The notes under the pieces are model-generated. The model saw only the letters and a list, made by a program, of their open reading frames with translations. It did no database searches and was not told the origin of the DNA. Source: Pseudomonas sp. MWU15-20650 (GTDB lineage: Bacteria; Pseudomonadota; Gammaproteobacteria; Pseudomonadales; Pseudomonadaceae). From it: a stretch of 64,000 nt of DNA. The stretch's first letter is position 1, and the number at the start of each line of letters is the position of its first letter. The position numbers and the translations under genes were made by a program. Location of the stretch: NCBI RefSeq assembly GCF_023242475.1, contig NZ_JALJFG010000025.1, positions 27,714 through 91,713 of the forward strand, read 5' to 3'. Positions 42,366-52,300 of the stretch are shown here, one piece after another.

Positions 42366-43090
42366 CTGAATCCGTACTGGTCACCGGCTCCAGCCGTGGC
42401 ATCGGCCGTGCCATTGCCCTGCGCCTGGCCCAGGCCGGCCATGACATCGTGCTGCATTGCCGCAGTGGCCGCGCTGAAGCGGACGCGGTGCAGGCCGAGA
42501 TCCAAGCCCTGGGGCGTCAGGCGCGGGTGCTGCAATTCGATGTCGCGGACCGTGCCGCCTGCAAGGCCATTCTGGAAGCTGACGTGGAGCAACATGGCGC
42601 CTACTACGGCGTCGTACTCAACGCTGGGCTGACCCGTGACGGCGCCTTCCCGGCCCTGTCGGAAGACGATTGGGACGTGGTATTGCGCACCAACCTGGAT
42701 GGTTTCTACAACGTGCTGCACCCAGTGATGATGCCGATGATTCGTCGTCGCGCGGCCGGGCGTATCGTGTGTATCACCTCGGTTTCGGGCCTGATCGGCA
42801 ATCGCGGCCAGGTCAACTACAGCGCCTCCAAGGCCGGTCTGATCGGCGCGGCCAAGGCTCTGGCCATCGAACTGGGCAAGCGCAAGATCACCGTCAACTG
42901 CGTAGCGCCTGGCTTGATCGACACCGCGATGCTGGATGAAAACGTACCCGTGGAAGAGTTGATGAAAATGATCCCGGCCCAGCGCATGGGCACGCCGGAA
43001 GAAGTGGCGGGCGCCGTGAACTTCCTGATGTCGGCCGAGGCCGGCTACATCACACGCCAGGTCTTGGCCGTGAATGGGGGCCTGTGCTGA
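42362..43090 (+). CDS. apeQ: 3-ketoacyl-ACP reductase ApeQ (FabG-like)
   Basis: NADPH-dependent short-chain reductase of 242 aa. The cofactor motif is VLVTGSSRGIGRAIAL, NAG is present (N87-G89), and the catalytic set is S140, Y153 and K157 (NYSASKAG). The conserved C-terminal DGG-like segment appears as VLAVNGG. It should reduce the ketone after each condensation. It starts at 42362 (ATGA overlap with apeP) and its TGA overlaps the apeR ATG (TGATG). Confidence 0.93.
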   Translation: MTESVLVTGSSRGIGRAIALRLAQAGHDIVLHCRSGRAEADAVQAEIQALGRQARVLQFDVADRAACKAILEADVEQHGAYYGVVLNAGLTRDGAFPALSEDDWDVVLRTNLDGFYNVLHPVMMPMIRRRAAGRIVCITSVSGLIGNRGQVNYSASKAGLIGAAKALAIELGKRKITVNCVAPGLIDTAMLDENVPVEELMKMIPAQRMGTPEEVAGAVNFLMSAEAGYITRQVLAVNGGLC

Positions 43091-44316
43091 TGAAGCGTGT
43101 CGTCGTCACCGGCATGGCCGGCATGACCTCCCTGGGCAGCGACTGGGACACTATCGCAGCCAACTTTCGCGCTAACCGTAGTGGCATTCGGCGCATGGAC
43201 GAGTGGGACCGGTTTACCGAACTGAACACGCGCCTGGCCGGGCCGATCGACGACTTCGTCGTGCCCGCCCATTGGACGCGCAAGCAACTGCGCAGCATGG
43301 GCCGTGTTTCGCGCCTGGCGGTGTGGGCCGCGGAGCAGGCGTTGCAGGATGCCGGCTTGCTCGGCGATGAGTCGATCAAGGACGGGCGCATGGGCGTCGC
43401 CTGTGGCTCATCCACTGGCAGCACCGATGAGATCAAGGCGTTCGGCAATATGCTGTTGAACTCAGTGGCCGAAGGGCTCAACGCCAACTCCTACGTACGG
43501 ATGATGCCCCACACCACGGCGGCGAACATCAGTATTTTCTTTGGCCTCACCGGACGCTTGATCCCGACCTCCAGCGCCTGCACCAGCGGCAGCCAGGGCA
43601 TTGGGTATGCCTACGAGGCGATCAAGTTCGGACGCCTGCCGTTGATGCTGGCCGGCGGCGCCGAAGAGCTGTGCCCGACCGAGGCGATGGTGTTTGACGC
43701 GCTGTACGCGACCAGCCTGAAGAACGATGCGCCGCAGACCAGCCCTCGCCCTTACGACAGCGGCCGCGATGGCCTGGTGATCGGTGAAGGCGGCGGCATG
43801 CTGGTGCTCGAAGAGCTGGAACATGCACTGGCACGCGGTGCGCATATCCACGCCGAGATCGTCGGTTTCGGCAGCAACGCCGACGGCCAGCACACCACGC
43901 GCCCGGAACAGAAAACCATGCGCCGCGCCATGGAGCTGGCCCTGGAAGATGCCGGGCTTGAGCCCTCTGCCATCGGCTACGTCAACGGCCACGGCACGGC
44001 CACCGACCAGGGCGATATCGCCGAAACGCTGGCTACCAGCAGCCTGTTCGGCAGCCGCATGCCCATCAGTTCGCAGAAGAGTTTCCTGGGCCACACCCTG
44101 GGCGCATGCGGGGCACTGGAGTCCTGGTTCAGCATCGAGATGATGAACCGCGACCAGTACGTGCACACCTTCAACCTGGACGCCGTCGACCCGCAATGCG
44201 GCGAGCTGGATTACCTGCAAGGTGGGTTCCGCGAAATGCATCACGACTACGTGATGAACAACAACTTTGCCTTTGGCGGCGTCAACACGTCGCTGATCTT
44301 CCGCCGCTGGACCTGA
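43090..44316 (+). CDS. apeR: beta-ketoacyl-ACP synthase ApeR (FabF-like)
   Basis: Ketosynthase of 408 aa with catalytic C164 (SSACTSGSQG) and histidines in VNGHGTATDQGD and FLGHTLGACGALE. In APE systems ApeR is a second, homodimeric ketosynthase distinct from ApeO/ApeC. Its own active site is intact, so it can condense independently. ATG at 43090 overlaps the apeQ stop by one base and gives the usual MKRVVVTGMAGMTSLG start; the GTG two codons earlier is less likely. Confidence 0.92.
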   Translation: MKRVVVTGMAGMTSLGSDWDTIAANFRANRSGIRRMDEWDRFTELNTRLAGPIDDFVVPAHWTRKQLRSMGRVSRLAVWAAEQALQDAGLLGDESIKDGRMGVACGSSTGSTDEIKAFGNMLLNSVAEGLNANSYVRMMPHTTAANISIFFGLTGRLIPTSSACTSGSQGIGYAYEAIKFGRLPLMLAGGAEELCPTEAMVFDALYATSLKNDAPQTSPRPYDSGRDGLVIGEGGGMLVLEELEHALARGAHIHAEIVGFGSNADGQHTTRPEQKTMRRAMELALEDAGLEPSAIGYVNGHGTATDQGDIAETLATSSLFGSRMPISSQKSFLGHTLGACGALESWFSIEMMNRDQYVHTFNLDAVDPQCGELDYLQGGFREMHHDYVMNNNFAFGGVNTSLIFRRWT

Positions 44317-44342
44317 CTTTTTAACCGATTGGAGAAAACGGA

Positions 44343-44729
44343 ATGTCTTCCTTGCTACGCGCTACGCTGATCACCCTGGCCCTGCTGAGCACCGCCGGTT
44401 GCACCAATAAACCGGTACTCAACACTCAGCACGACTTGCCGGCCACGACCCAGGTCAGCGAAGAGCAGATCAAACAGGTAATCGTCGCCGCCCTGCAAAA
44501 GCGCGAATGGACCGTGCAACGCCTCAGCCCGCAGTTGGTGCAAGCCGAGATCACCGTGCGCAATCAGTTCTATGCGGCCATCGACATCCGCTACACCCGC
44601 AACAGCTACGCCATCACCTACCGTGACAGCCGCGACCTGGGCTACAAGGACGGCAAGATCCATCGCAACTACAACCGTTGGGTGAGCATGCTGGATCGGG
44701 ACATCATGGCCGGGTTGCGCATGCAGTAA
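44343..44729 (+). CDS. small lipoprotein ending the APE cluster
   Basis: Predicted lipoprotein of 128 aa. Signal peptide about 1-19 with lipobox STAGC (C20), then TNKPVLNTQHDL. The mature part contains conserved-looking ALQKREWTVQRLSPQLVQAEI and RDSRDLGYKDGKIHRNYNRWV. I do not recognise a named family with certainty. Thr at +2 fits outer-membrane sorting. It follows apeR by 26 bp with its own TTGGAG ribosome site, so it is probably the last gene of the operon. Its role, perhaps in envelope placement of the pigment, is inferred from position only. Confidence 0.75.
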   Translation: MSSLLRATLITLALLSTAGCTNKPVLNTQHDLPATTQVSEEQIKQVIVAALQKREWTVQRLSPQLVQAEITVRNQFYAAIDIRYTRNSYAITYRDSRDLGYKDGKIHRNYNRWVSMLDRDIMAGLRMQ

Positions 44730-44747
44730 CTTGATCGTCCCCTAAAT

Positions 44748-44882
44748 TGTGGCGAGCGGGCTTGCCCTGCGTTGGGCCGCGAAGCGGCCCTGAAAACCGA
44801 CGTCGTAATCTGCCTGGGGAAAAACGCGGTGCCCTACTGGGGCTGCTGCGCAGCCCAACGCGGGGCAAGCCCGCTCGCCACC
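44748..44882. repeat. REPIN (TGTGGCGAGCGGGC type)
   Basis: Left arm TGTGGCGAGCGGGCTTGCCC... (44748-44777) and right arm (44853-44882) are inverted 30-mers with 2 differences, enclosing two smaller hairpins (GGCCGCGAAGCGGCC and GGGCTGCTGCGCAGCCC). The right half overlaps the 3' end of the LysR pseudogene. A very similar element is at 63848-63982. It may also end APE transcription. Confidence 0.9.
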
Positions 44883-45263
44883 AACAACTCCACAAACGCC
44901 TTCGCCATCGGCGTTTGCACGCCCTTGCGCTGCACCAGCCACACCGCCGTCACCGCCTCCGGGTCGAGCAAGGTGCGATAGACCACGCCATCGATCCGGA
45001 TGCGTTGGTAAGACGCTGGCAACACTGACACGCCTAGCCCCGCCGCCACCAACCCGATCTGGGGAATGCTGGAGTTGAACGGCGCAGAAGAGGTGAAGCC
45101 GATCTTCAACTCGCCCAGCTCACCCAACTGCGCCCACCTCCTGCTCCAGCGCCTGAATCTGCTGGCTCAACGGCGGCTGCGAAATGCCCAGCACCTGTGC
45201 GGCACGGCCAAAATGCAGTTCTTCGGCGACGGCGATGAAGTACCGCAGATGACGTAACTCCAT
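44834..45263 (-). pseudogene. LysR-family regulator pseudogene (two internal deletions)
   Basis: Remnant of a LysR activator divergent from the MFS gene, as in the ynfL-ynfM pair. The first 47 codons from ATG 45263 encode a normal winged HTH start (MELRHLRYFIAVAEELHFG, then ISQPPLSQQIQALEQEVG) and hit a stop at 45120-45122. The next fragment, in another frame from about 45127, begins with the effector-domain start LGELKIGFTSSAPFNSSIPQ. It then jumps to the C-terminal part IGLVAAGLGVSVLPAS through MAKAFVELLVASG. About 160 of the usual 300 residues are missing at two junctions. The final codons run into REPIN sequence. The HTH could still be made as a fragment, but no functional regulator is expected. 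Confidence 0.85.
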
Positions 45264-45386
45264 GCACACCTCATTCGGTCGCTAAACCTATCAAACAGGT
45301 CGAACAATATATTGGAAAGAATCATTAGGCAGCTATATGCTTTTTTGCAGTGCCAGCCCTGGCCGTCTTTCCTCCCCGAGGTCCCC
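45264..45386. promoter_or_regulatory. divergent promoter region between LysR remnant and MFS gene
   Basis: AT-rich gap of 123 bp. It includes TCGAACAATATATTGG, reminiscent of a LysR-type T-N11-A site (45299-45315), and a run GCTTTTTTGC before the MFS start. With the regulator broken, the MFS gene has probably lost its induction. Confidence 0.35.
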
Positions 45387-46655
45387 GTGAATCCTGCTGT
45401 TGCTCCACTTGCCCAAGAAGCGCCTCGCTCTGCCCTCGATCAAATCGTGGCGCAGCTCAATGACGAGTACATCGAGAAAGGCACGCCGATGTTCATGCGC
45501 ACGGTGCTGGCGCTGTTCTGCGGCGGGTTTGCCACCTTTGCCCTGCTGTATTGCGTGCAGCCGATGATGCCGGCGTTGTCCCACGAATTTTCCATCAATG
45601 CGGCGCAAAGCAGCCTGATTCTCTCTGTAGCAACGGCAATGCTTGCCCTGGGCCTGCTGATCACCGGGCCGATTTCCGACACTCTCGGGCGCAAACCGGT
45701 GATGGTCGCGGCGTTGTTCTGTGCGGCACTGGCCACCATCGCCAGCGGCCTGATGCCGACCTGGGAAGGCATTCTGCTGATGCGCGCGCTGGTAGGCCTG
45801 TCCTTGAGCGGGCTGGCCGCCGTCGCCATGACCTACCTGAGTGAAGAGATCCACCCGCAACACATCGGCCTGGCCATGGGCCTATACATCGGCGGCAACG
45901 CGATTGGCGGCATGAGCGGGCGTCTGATCATCGGCGTGTTGATCGACTTTGTCAGCTGGCACACCGCAATGCTGATCATGGGAGGGCTGGCGCTGGTCGC
46001 GGCCACGGTGTTCTGGAGAATCCTTCCCGAATCGCGCAACTTCCGCGCCAGCAGCCTCAAGCCGCGCAGCCTGCTGGATGGCTTTGTAATGCACTTCAAG
46101 GACGCCGGCCTGCCGTGGCTATTCCTCGAAGCATTCCTGCTGATGGGCGCCTTCGTGACGATGTTCAACTACATCGGCTATCGCCTGTTGGCCTCGCCCT
46201 ACGAACTGAGCCAGGCCGTGGTCGGCCTGCTGTCGCTGGTGTACCTCTCGGGCATCTACAGCTCGGCCAAGATCGGCTCCCTGGCCGACCGCCTCGGCCG
46301 CCGCCGCGTGCTGTGGGGCACCATCGTGTTGATGCTTTCGGGGATGGTCCTGACGCTGTTCACGCCATTGTGGCTGGTAGTGCCGGGCATGCTGATCTTT
46401 ACCTTCGGCTTCTTCGGTGCCCACTCGGTGGCCAGCAGTTGGATCGGCCGCCGCGCGGTCAAAGCCAAAGGCCAGGCGTCGTCGCTGTATCTGTTCTGCT
46501 ATTACGTGGGGTCAAGCATTGCCGGTACGGCGGGTGGGCTCTTCTGGCACGTTGCCGGGTGGAACGGGATTGGCGGATTCATTATCGCGCTACTGATCGG
46601 CGCGTTGCTGGTGGCGTTGAAGCTGGCGAAGTTGCCGCCGTTGGGACAGGTCTGA
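45387..46655 (+). CDS. MFS transporter (YnfM-like)
   Basis: Major facilitator transporter of 422 aa with 12 membrane helices after a hydrophilic N-terminus of about 38 aa (MNPAVAPLAQEAPRSALDQI). MFS motif A is GPISDTLGRKPVM between helices 2 and 3 and repeats as GSLADRLGRRRVL in the second half. The gene resembles E. coli YnfM, which lies beside the LysR gene ynfL. The substrate is unknown. GTG at 45387 has GAGG upstream and gives the YnfM-like start; a start at 45312 would add 25 residues lying in the promoter region. It converges on hemE across a terminator. Confidence 0.88.
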   Translation: MNPAVAPLAQEAPRSALDQIVAQLNDEYIEKGTPMFMRTVLALFCGGFATFALLYCVQPMMPALSHEFSINAAQSSLILSVATAMLALGLLITGPISDTLGRKPVMVAALFCAALATIASGLMPTWEGILLMRALVGLSLSGLAAVAMTYLSEEIHPQHIGLAMGLYIGGNAIGGMSGRLIIGVLIDFVSWHTAMLIMGGLALVAATVFWRILPESRNFRASSLKPRSLLDGFVMHFKDAGLPWLFLEAFLLMGAFVTMFNYIGYRLLASPYELSQAVVGLLSLVYLSGIYSSAKIGSLADRLGRRRVLWGTIVLMLSGMVLTLFTPLWLVVPGMLIFTFGFFGAHSVASSWIGRRAVKAKGQASSLYLFCYYVGSSIAGTAGGLFWHVAGWNGIGGFIIALLIGALLVALKLAKLPPLGQV

Positions 46656-46670
46656 AGGTTTCTGGCTTTT

Positions 46671-46705
46671 AATGTGGGAGGGGGCTTGCTCCCTCCCACA
46701 TTTTT
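46671..46705. terminator. bidirectional terminator (REP-type palindrome)
   Basis: Perfect 12-bp stem AATGTGGGAGGG / CCCTCCCACATT around GGCTTGCT, with T-run after the right arm. It lies between the converging MFS gene and hemE. Confidence 0.85.
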
Positions 46706-46715
46706 GCTCTGTGCT

Positions 46716-47783
46716 TTATTCGTGGTATTGCGCCGAGAGTTCGTGGACTGCGCGTAGGAACGCACCCGCATGTTCCGGATTCACTTCCGGCGTGATGCCA
46801 TGGCCAAGGTTGAACACATGCCCGGTACCCTTGCCATAGCTGGCCAGGATGCGCCCGACTTCGGTGCGGATCGCTTCTGGCTTGGCGTACAGCACGGTCG
46901 GGTCCATGTTGCCTTGCAGCGCGACCTGGTTGCCGACGCGACGGCGCGCTTCACCGAGGTCGCAGGTCCAGTCCAGCCCCAATGCATCGGCGCCCGCATC
47001 AGCGATGCTTTCCAACCACAAGCCACCGCCTTTGGTGAACATGATCACCGGCACCTTGCGGCCTTCGTGTTCGCGGATCAGGCCGCTGATGATCTTGCGC
47101 ATGTAAGCCAGGGAGAACTCCTGGTACGCCGCCGCCGACAGGTTGCCGCCCCAGGTGTCGAAGATCTGCACCGCCTGCGCACCGGCCATGATCTGGCCGT
47201 TGAGATAAGAGGTCACCGACTGCGCCAGCTTGTCCAACAGCAGGTGCATGGCTTGCGGGTTGTCGTAGAGCATGGCCTTGGTCTTGCGGAAGTCTTTCGA
47301 CGAACCGCCCTCGACCATGTAGGTGGCCAGGGTCCATGGGCTGCCGGAGAAGCCAATCAGCGGCACGCGGCCATTGAGCTCGCGGCGGATGGTGCTGACG
47401 GCGTCCATCACGTAGCCGAGGTCTTTGTGCGGATCAGGAATCGGCAGGGCTTCGATGTCGGCCAGGGTGCTGACGACTTTCTTGAAACGCGGGCCTTCGC
47501 CGGTTTCGAAGTACAGGCCTTGGCCCATGGCGTCAGGGATGGTGAGGATATCGGAGAAGAGGATGGCCGCATCCAGTTGTGGGTAACGGTCCAGCGGTTG
47601 CAGGGTGACTTCGCAGGCGAACTCCGGGTTCATGCACAGGCTCATGAAGTCGCCGGCGGTGGCGCGGCTGGCGCGGTATTCCGGCAGGTAGCGACCGGCT
47701 TGACGCATCATCCACACGGGCGTGACGTCTACGGGTTGCTTGAGCAGGGCACGAAGGAAACGGTCGTTCTTGAGGGCAGTCAT
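46716..47783 (-). CDS. hemE: uroporphyrinogen decarboxylase HemE
   Basis: Cytosolic heme-pathway enzyme of 355 aa that removes four carboxylates from uroporphyrinogen III to give coproporphyrinogen III. The family signatures PVWMMRQAGRYLPEYR and GFSGSPWTLATYMVEGG are exact, and the C-terminal GHGITPEVNPEHAGAFL is also present. Full family length. The gene stands alone in its direction: gltD ends 151 bp upstream with its own terminator. Start ATG at 47783. Confidence 0.98.
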   Translation of the reverse strand: MTALKNDRFLRALLKQPVDVTPVWMMRQAGRYLPEYRASRATAGDFMSLCMNPEFACEVTLQPLDRYPQLDAAILFSDILTIPDAMGQGLYFETGEGPRFKKVVSTLADIEALPIPDPHKDLGYVMDAVSTIRRELNGRVPLIGFSGSPWTLATYMVEGGSSKDFRKTKAMLYDNPQAMHLLLDKLAQSVTSYLNGQIMAGAQAVQIFDTWGGNLSAAAYQEFSLAYMRKIISGLIREHEGRKVPVIMFTKGGGLWLESIADAGADALGLDWTCDLGEARRRVGNQVALQGNMDPTVLYAKPEAIRTEVGRILASYGKGTGHVFNLGHGITPEVNPEHAGAFLRAVHELSAQYHE

Positions 47784-47830
47784 GTCGGCATCCGCAAAAA
47801 AAGTGCGGGCATTTTCTCAGAGCGCGACGC

Positions 47831-47859
47831 AAAAGGCACGGTATGAGCCGTGCCTTTTG
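47831..47859 (-). terminator. Rho-independent terminator of gltBD
   Basis: Stem AAAAGGCACGG / CCGTGCCTTTT with a 7-nt loop and T-runs on both strands, about 75 bp after the gltD stop and upstream of hemE. On the minus strand it ends the gltBD transcript. Confidence 0.88.
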
Positions 47860-47934
47860 TCTATCGGGTCAATTTGTCGCGGCCGCTTGAACACAGCGCA
47901 AACATTTTGATCCCGTTTCAACTCGGGACTGGAG

Positions 47935-49353
47935 TCAGACCTGCAGGTAATCCAGGATCCCTTCGGCGGCGTTGCGGCCTTCGAAGATCGCCGTCACCAC
48001 CAGGTCAGAACCGCGCACCATATCGCCACCGGCGAAGATTTTCGGGTTGCTGGTCTGGTGCTTGTACTGGCCTTGTTCCGGGGCCACAACGCGGCCCTGG
48101 CTGTCGGTCTGGATCTCGAACTGCTCAAACCACGGCGCCGGGCTCGGGCGGAAACCGAAGGCGATGACCACGGCGTCAGCCGGGATGATCTCTTCGGAAC
48201 CCGGGATCGGCTCGGGGCTGCGACGGCCACGGGCGTCCGGCTCGCCAAGACGAGTCTCGACCACCTTCACGCCTTCGACACGGTCTTCACCGACGATGGC
48301 GATCGGCTGGCGGTTGTAGAGGAATTTCACGCCTTCTTCCTTGGCGTTCTTTACCTCTTTACGCGAGCCGGGCATGTTGGCTTCGTCACGGCGATAAGCA
48401 CAGGTCACCGACTTGGCACCCTGACGGATCGACGTGCGGTTACAGTCCATCGCGGTGTCGCCACCGCCGAGCACCACGACCTTCTTGCCTTTCATGTCGA
48501 CGAAATCTTCCGGCGACTTTTCAAAGCCCAGGTTGCGGTTGACGTTGGCAATCAGGAAGTCCAAAGCGTCGTAGACGCCCGGCAGGTCCTCACCGGCAAA
48601 GCCGCCCTTCATGTAGGTGTAGGTGCCCATGCCCATGAACACCGCATCGTATTCAGCGAGCAGTTGTTCCATGCTCACGTCTTTGCCGATCTCGGTGTTC
48701 AGGCGGAACTCGATGCCCATGCCGGTGAACACTTCACGACGGTGGCTCAGCACGGTTTTTTCCAGCTTGAACTCGGGGATGCCGAAGGTCAGCAGGCCGC
48801 CGATTTCCGGGTTCTTGTCGAACACCACCGGCGTCACGCCACCACGCACCAGCACGTCGGCACACCCCAGGCCCGCCGGGCCCGCGCCGATGATCGCAAC
48901 GCGCTTGCCGGTCGGCTTGACCTTGGACATGTCCGGGCGCCAGCCCATGGCGAACGCGGTGTCGGTGATGTACTTCTCCACCGAACCGATGGTCACCGCG
49001 CCAAAGCCGTCGTTGAGGGTGCACGCACCCTCGCACAGACGGTCTTGGGGACAAACCCGGCCGCAGACTTCCGGCAGGGTGTTGGTCTGGTGCGACAGCT
49101 CGGCGGCAGCGAGGATGTTGCCCTCGGCCACCAACTTGAGCCAGTTGGGAATGAAGTTGTGCACCGGGCACTTCCATTCGCAGTACGGGTTACCGCAACC
49201 CAGGCAGCGGTGGGCCTGGTCGGCCGAGTGCTGGGGTTTGAAGGGCTCGTAGATTTCCACGAACTCTTTCTTGCGTTGACGCAACAGTTTCTTCTTCGGA
49301 TCTTTGCGCCCGACATCGATGAACTGGAAGTCGTTATTCAGACGTTCAGCCAT
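47935..49353 (-). CDS. gltD: glutamate synthase small subunit GltD
   Basis: NADPH-oxidising beta subunit of glutamate synthase, 472 aa. N-terminal cysteine clusters CLGCGNPYCEWKCPVHN and CPQDRLCEGAC bind [4Fe-4S] centres. The FAD motif is VAIIGAGPAGLGCADVL and the NADPH motif VVVLGGGDTAMDC. It passes electrons from NADPH to the large subunit for reductive transfer of the glutamine amide to 2-oxoglutarate. It follows gltB by 32 bp in one operon and ends at a strong terminator. Confidence 0.98.
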   Translation of the reverse strand: MAERLNNDFQFIDVGRKDPKKKLLRQRKKEFVEIYEPFKPQHSADQAHRCLGCGNPYCEWKCPVHNFIPNWLKLVAEGNILAAAELSHQTNTLPEVCGRVCPQDRLCEGACTLNDGFGAVTIGSVEKYITDTAFAMGWRPDMSKVKPTGKRVAIIGAGPAGLGCADVLVRGGVTPVVFDKNPEIGGLLTFGIPEFKLEKTVLSHRREVFTGMGIEFRLNTEIGKDVSMEQLLAEYDAVFMGMGTYTYMKGGFAGEDLPGVYDALDFLIANVNRNLGFEKSPEDFVDMKGKKVVVLGGGDTAMDCNRTSIRQGAKSVTCAYRRDEANMPGSRKEVKNAKEEGVKFLYNRQPIAIVGEDRVEGVKVVETRLGEPDARGRRSPEPIPGSEEIIPADAVVIAFGFRPSPAPWFEQFEIQTDSQGRVVAPEQGQYKHQTSNPKIFAGGDMVRGSDLVVTAIFEGRNAAEGILDYLQV

Positions 49354-49385
49354 GTTAAAACCTCATCAAACTCTTCAGGCGCATA

Positions 49386-52300
49386 TCACTGCGGGTTGGC
49401 ACGGATGCTGGAAAGCAACGATTTCAGGTTGGCAGCCTTGGGCTTGACCAGCCAGAAACGACGCAGGTAATCATCGAGGTTCTCGGCGAGGTTACGGCCC
49501 CATTCGCTGCCGGTCTCCTCGACGTACTCGTCCAGCACGTGCTGCAAGTGGTTCCGGTAGGATTCCATGGCTTCGCCGCTGATCCGCTGGATCTCGACCA
49601 ACTCGTGGTTGACCTTGTCGACGAAGGTGTTGTCCTGGTCGAGCACGTAGGCGAAACCGCCGGTCATGCCCGAACCGAAGTTGTAACCGGTCTTGCCCAG
49701 TACCGCGACAAAGCCACCGGTCATGTACTCGCAGCAGTGATCGCCAGTGCCTTCCACCACGGTGTGGGCACCGGAGTTACGCACGGCGAAACGCTCACCG
49801 GCAGTACCGGCAGCGAACAGCTTGCCACCGGTGGCACCGTACAAGCAGGTGTTGCCGATGATGGCACTGTCCTGAGTCTTGTAGATGCTGCCTTTAGGCG
49901 GAACGATCACCAGCTTGCCACCGGTCATGCCCTTGCCCACGTAGTCGTTGGCGTCGCCTTCCAGGTACATGTGCAGGCCGCCAGCGTTCCACACGCCGAA
50001 GCTCTGGCCCGCCGTGCCCTTGAAGCGGAAGGTGATCGGCGCTTTCGCCATGCCTTGGTTGCCGTGCTTGCGTGCGATTTCGCCGGAGATGCGTGCGCCG
50101 ATGGAACGGTCGCAGTTGCAGATATCCAGGGCGAATTCGCCACCGCTGGCGTCATTGATCGAGGAACTGGCCAGCTCGACCATCTTCTCGGCCAACAGGC
50201 CTTTATCGAACGGCGGGTTGCGGTCCACCTGGCAGAATTGGGGCTTGTCTGCCGGGATGTGATCGCTGCCCAACAACGGCGTCAGGTCCAGATGCTGTTG
50301 CTTGGCGGTCTGGCCTTCGAGGACTTCGAGCAGATCGGTACGGCCGATCAACTCTTGCAGCGAACGCACGCCCAGCTTGGCCAGCCACTCACGGGTCTCT
50401 TCGGCGACGTAGGTGAAGAAGTTCACCACCATGTCGACGGTGCCGATGTAGTGGTCTTTGCGCAGCTTCTCGTTCTGGGTCGCCACGCCGGTGGCGCAGT
50501 TGTTCAGGTGGCAGATGCGCAGGTATTTGCAGCCCAGGGCAATCATCGGCGCTGTACCGAAGCCGAAGCTTTCGGCACCGAGGATCGCAGCCTTGATCAC
50601 GTCGAGGCCGGTTTTCAGGCCGCCGTCGGTTTGTACCCGCACTTTGCCGCGCAGGTCGTTGCCGCGCAGGGTCTGGTGGGTTTCCGCCAAGCCCAGTTCC
50701 CACGGTGCACCAGCGTACTTGATGGAGGTCAGCGGCGATGCGCCAGTACCGCCGTCGTAGCCGGAGATGGTGATCAGGTCGGCATAAGCCTTGGCCACGC
50801 CGGCGGCGATGGTGCCCACGCCGGCTTCTGCAACCAGTTTCACCGAGACCAGGGCCTGTGGGTTGACTTGTTTCAGGTCGAAAATCAGCTGCGACAAATC
50901 CTCGATGGAGTAGATGTCGTGGTGCGGCGGTGGCGAAATCAAGGTCACGCCCGGCACCGCATAACGCAGCTTGGCGATCAGGCCATTGACCTTGCCGCCT
51001 GGCAGTTGCCCGCCCTCACCTGGCTTGGCGCCCTGGGCGACCTTGATCTGCAGCACTTCGGCGTTGACCAGGTATTCCGGAGTCACACCGAAACGACCAG
51101 TGGCGACCTGTTTGATTTTCGAGCTCTTGATGGTGCCGTAGCGCGCCGGGTCTTCGCCGCCTTCGCCGGAGTTGGAACGCGCACCCAGGCGGTTCATGGC
51201 TTCGGCGAGGGCTTCGTGAGCCTCGGGCGACAAGGCGCCCAGGGAAATACCGGCAGAGTCGAAGCGCTTGAGGATCGACTCCAGCGGCTCGATCTCGCTG
51301 ATGGCCAGCGGCGCATCCAGGGTCTTGACCTTGAACAGGTCGCGGATCATCGATACCGGGCGGTTATCCACCAGGCTCGTGTATTCCTTGAACTTGGCGT
51401 AGTCGCCCTGCTGCACAGCGGCTTGCAGGGTGCTGACCACGTCCGGGTTGTACGCATGGTATTCACCACCGTGCACGAACTTGAGCAGGCCACCTTGCTG
51501 GATCGGCTTGCGCGCGCTCCAGGCTTCGGCCGCCAGGGCTTTCTGTTCGGCTTCGATGTCGACGAAACGCGCGCCCTTGATGCGGCTCGGCACGCCACGG
51601 AAGCTCATCTCGCAGACTTCTTCCGACAGGCCAATGGCTTCGAACAACTGCGCACCACGGTAGGAGGTGACAGTGGAGATGCCCATCTTCGACAGGATTT
51701 TCAGCAGGCCCTTGGTGATGCCTTTACGGTAGTTCTTGAACACCTCGTAGAGGTCGCCCAGCACTTCACCGGTACGGATCAGGTCACCCAGCACTTCGTA
51801 CGCGAGGAACGGATACACCGCCGACGCGCCGAAACCGATCAGCACCGCAAAGTGATGCGGGTCACGGGCGGTAGCGGTTTCGACGAGGATGTTGGAGTCG
51901 CAGCGCAGGCCCTTTTCGGTCAGGCGATGGTGCACCGCACCGGTGGCCAGCGACGCATGGATCGGCAGCTTGCCGGGCGCAATATGGCGGTCGGTCAACA
52001 CGATCTGGGTACGACCGGCGCGTACCGCTTCTTCGGCCTGGTCGGCGACGTTACGCACAGCGGCTTCAAGGCCAAGGCTCTCGTCGTAGTTCAGGTCGAT
52101 GATCTGGCGGTCGAAGCCTGGGCGATCCAGGGTCATCAACGAACGCCATTTGGCCGGAGACACCACCGGCGAACTGAGGATCACACGAGACGCGTGCTCA
52201 GGCGACTCCTGGAAGATGTTGCGCTCGGCACCGAGACACACTTCCAGGGACATCACGATGGCTTCGCGCAGCGGGTCGATCGGCGGGTTGGTCACCTGGG

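Larger units (their letters stand above)
27471..44729 (+). other. aryl polyene (APE) biosynthetic gene cluster
   Basis: Nineteen genes in one direction, most overlapping by 1-25 nt, encode a complete type II polyketide-like pathway for an aryl polyene pigment. They supply the starter (ammonia lyase), activation (ligase), carriers (two ACPs), elongation (ApeO/ApeC, ApeR), reduction and dehydration (ApeQ, ApeP, ApeI), tailoring (methyltransferase, halogenase-like, glycosyltransferase, two acyltransferases, thioesterase) and export (LolA-like, MMPL, lipoproteins). Gene content corresponds to the APE clusters described in Escherichia, Xenorhabdus and Vibrio. These compounds are cell-envelope-bound and protect against oxidants. 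Confidence 0.93.
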
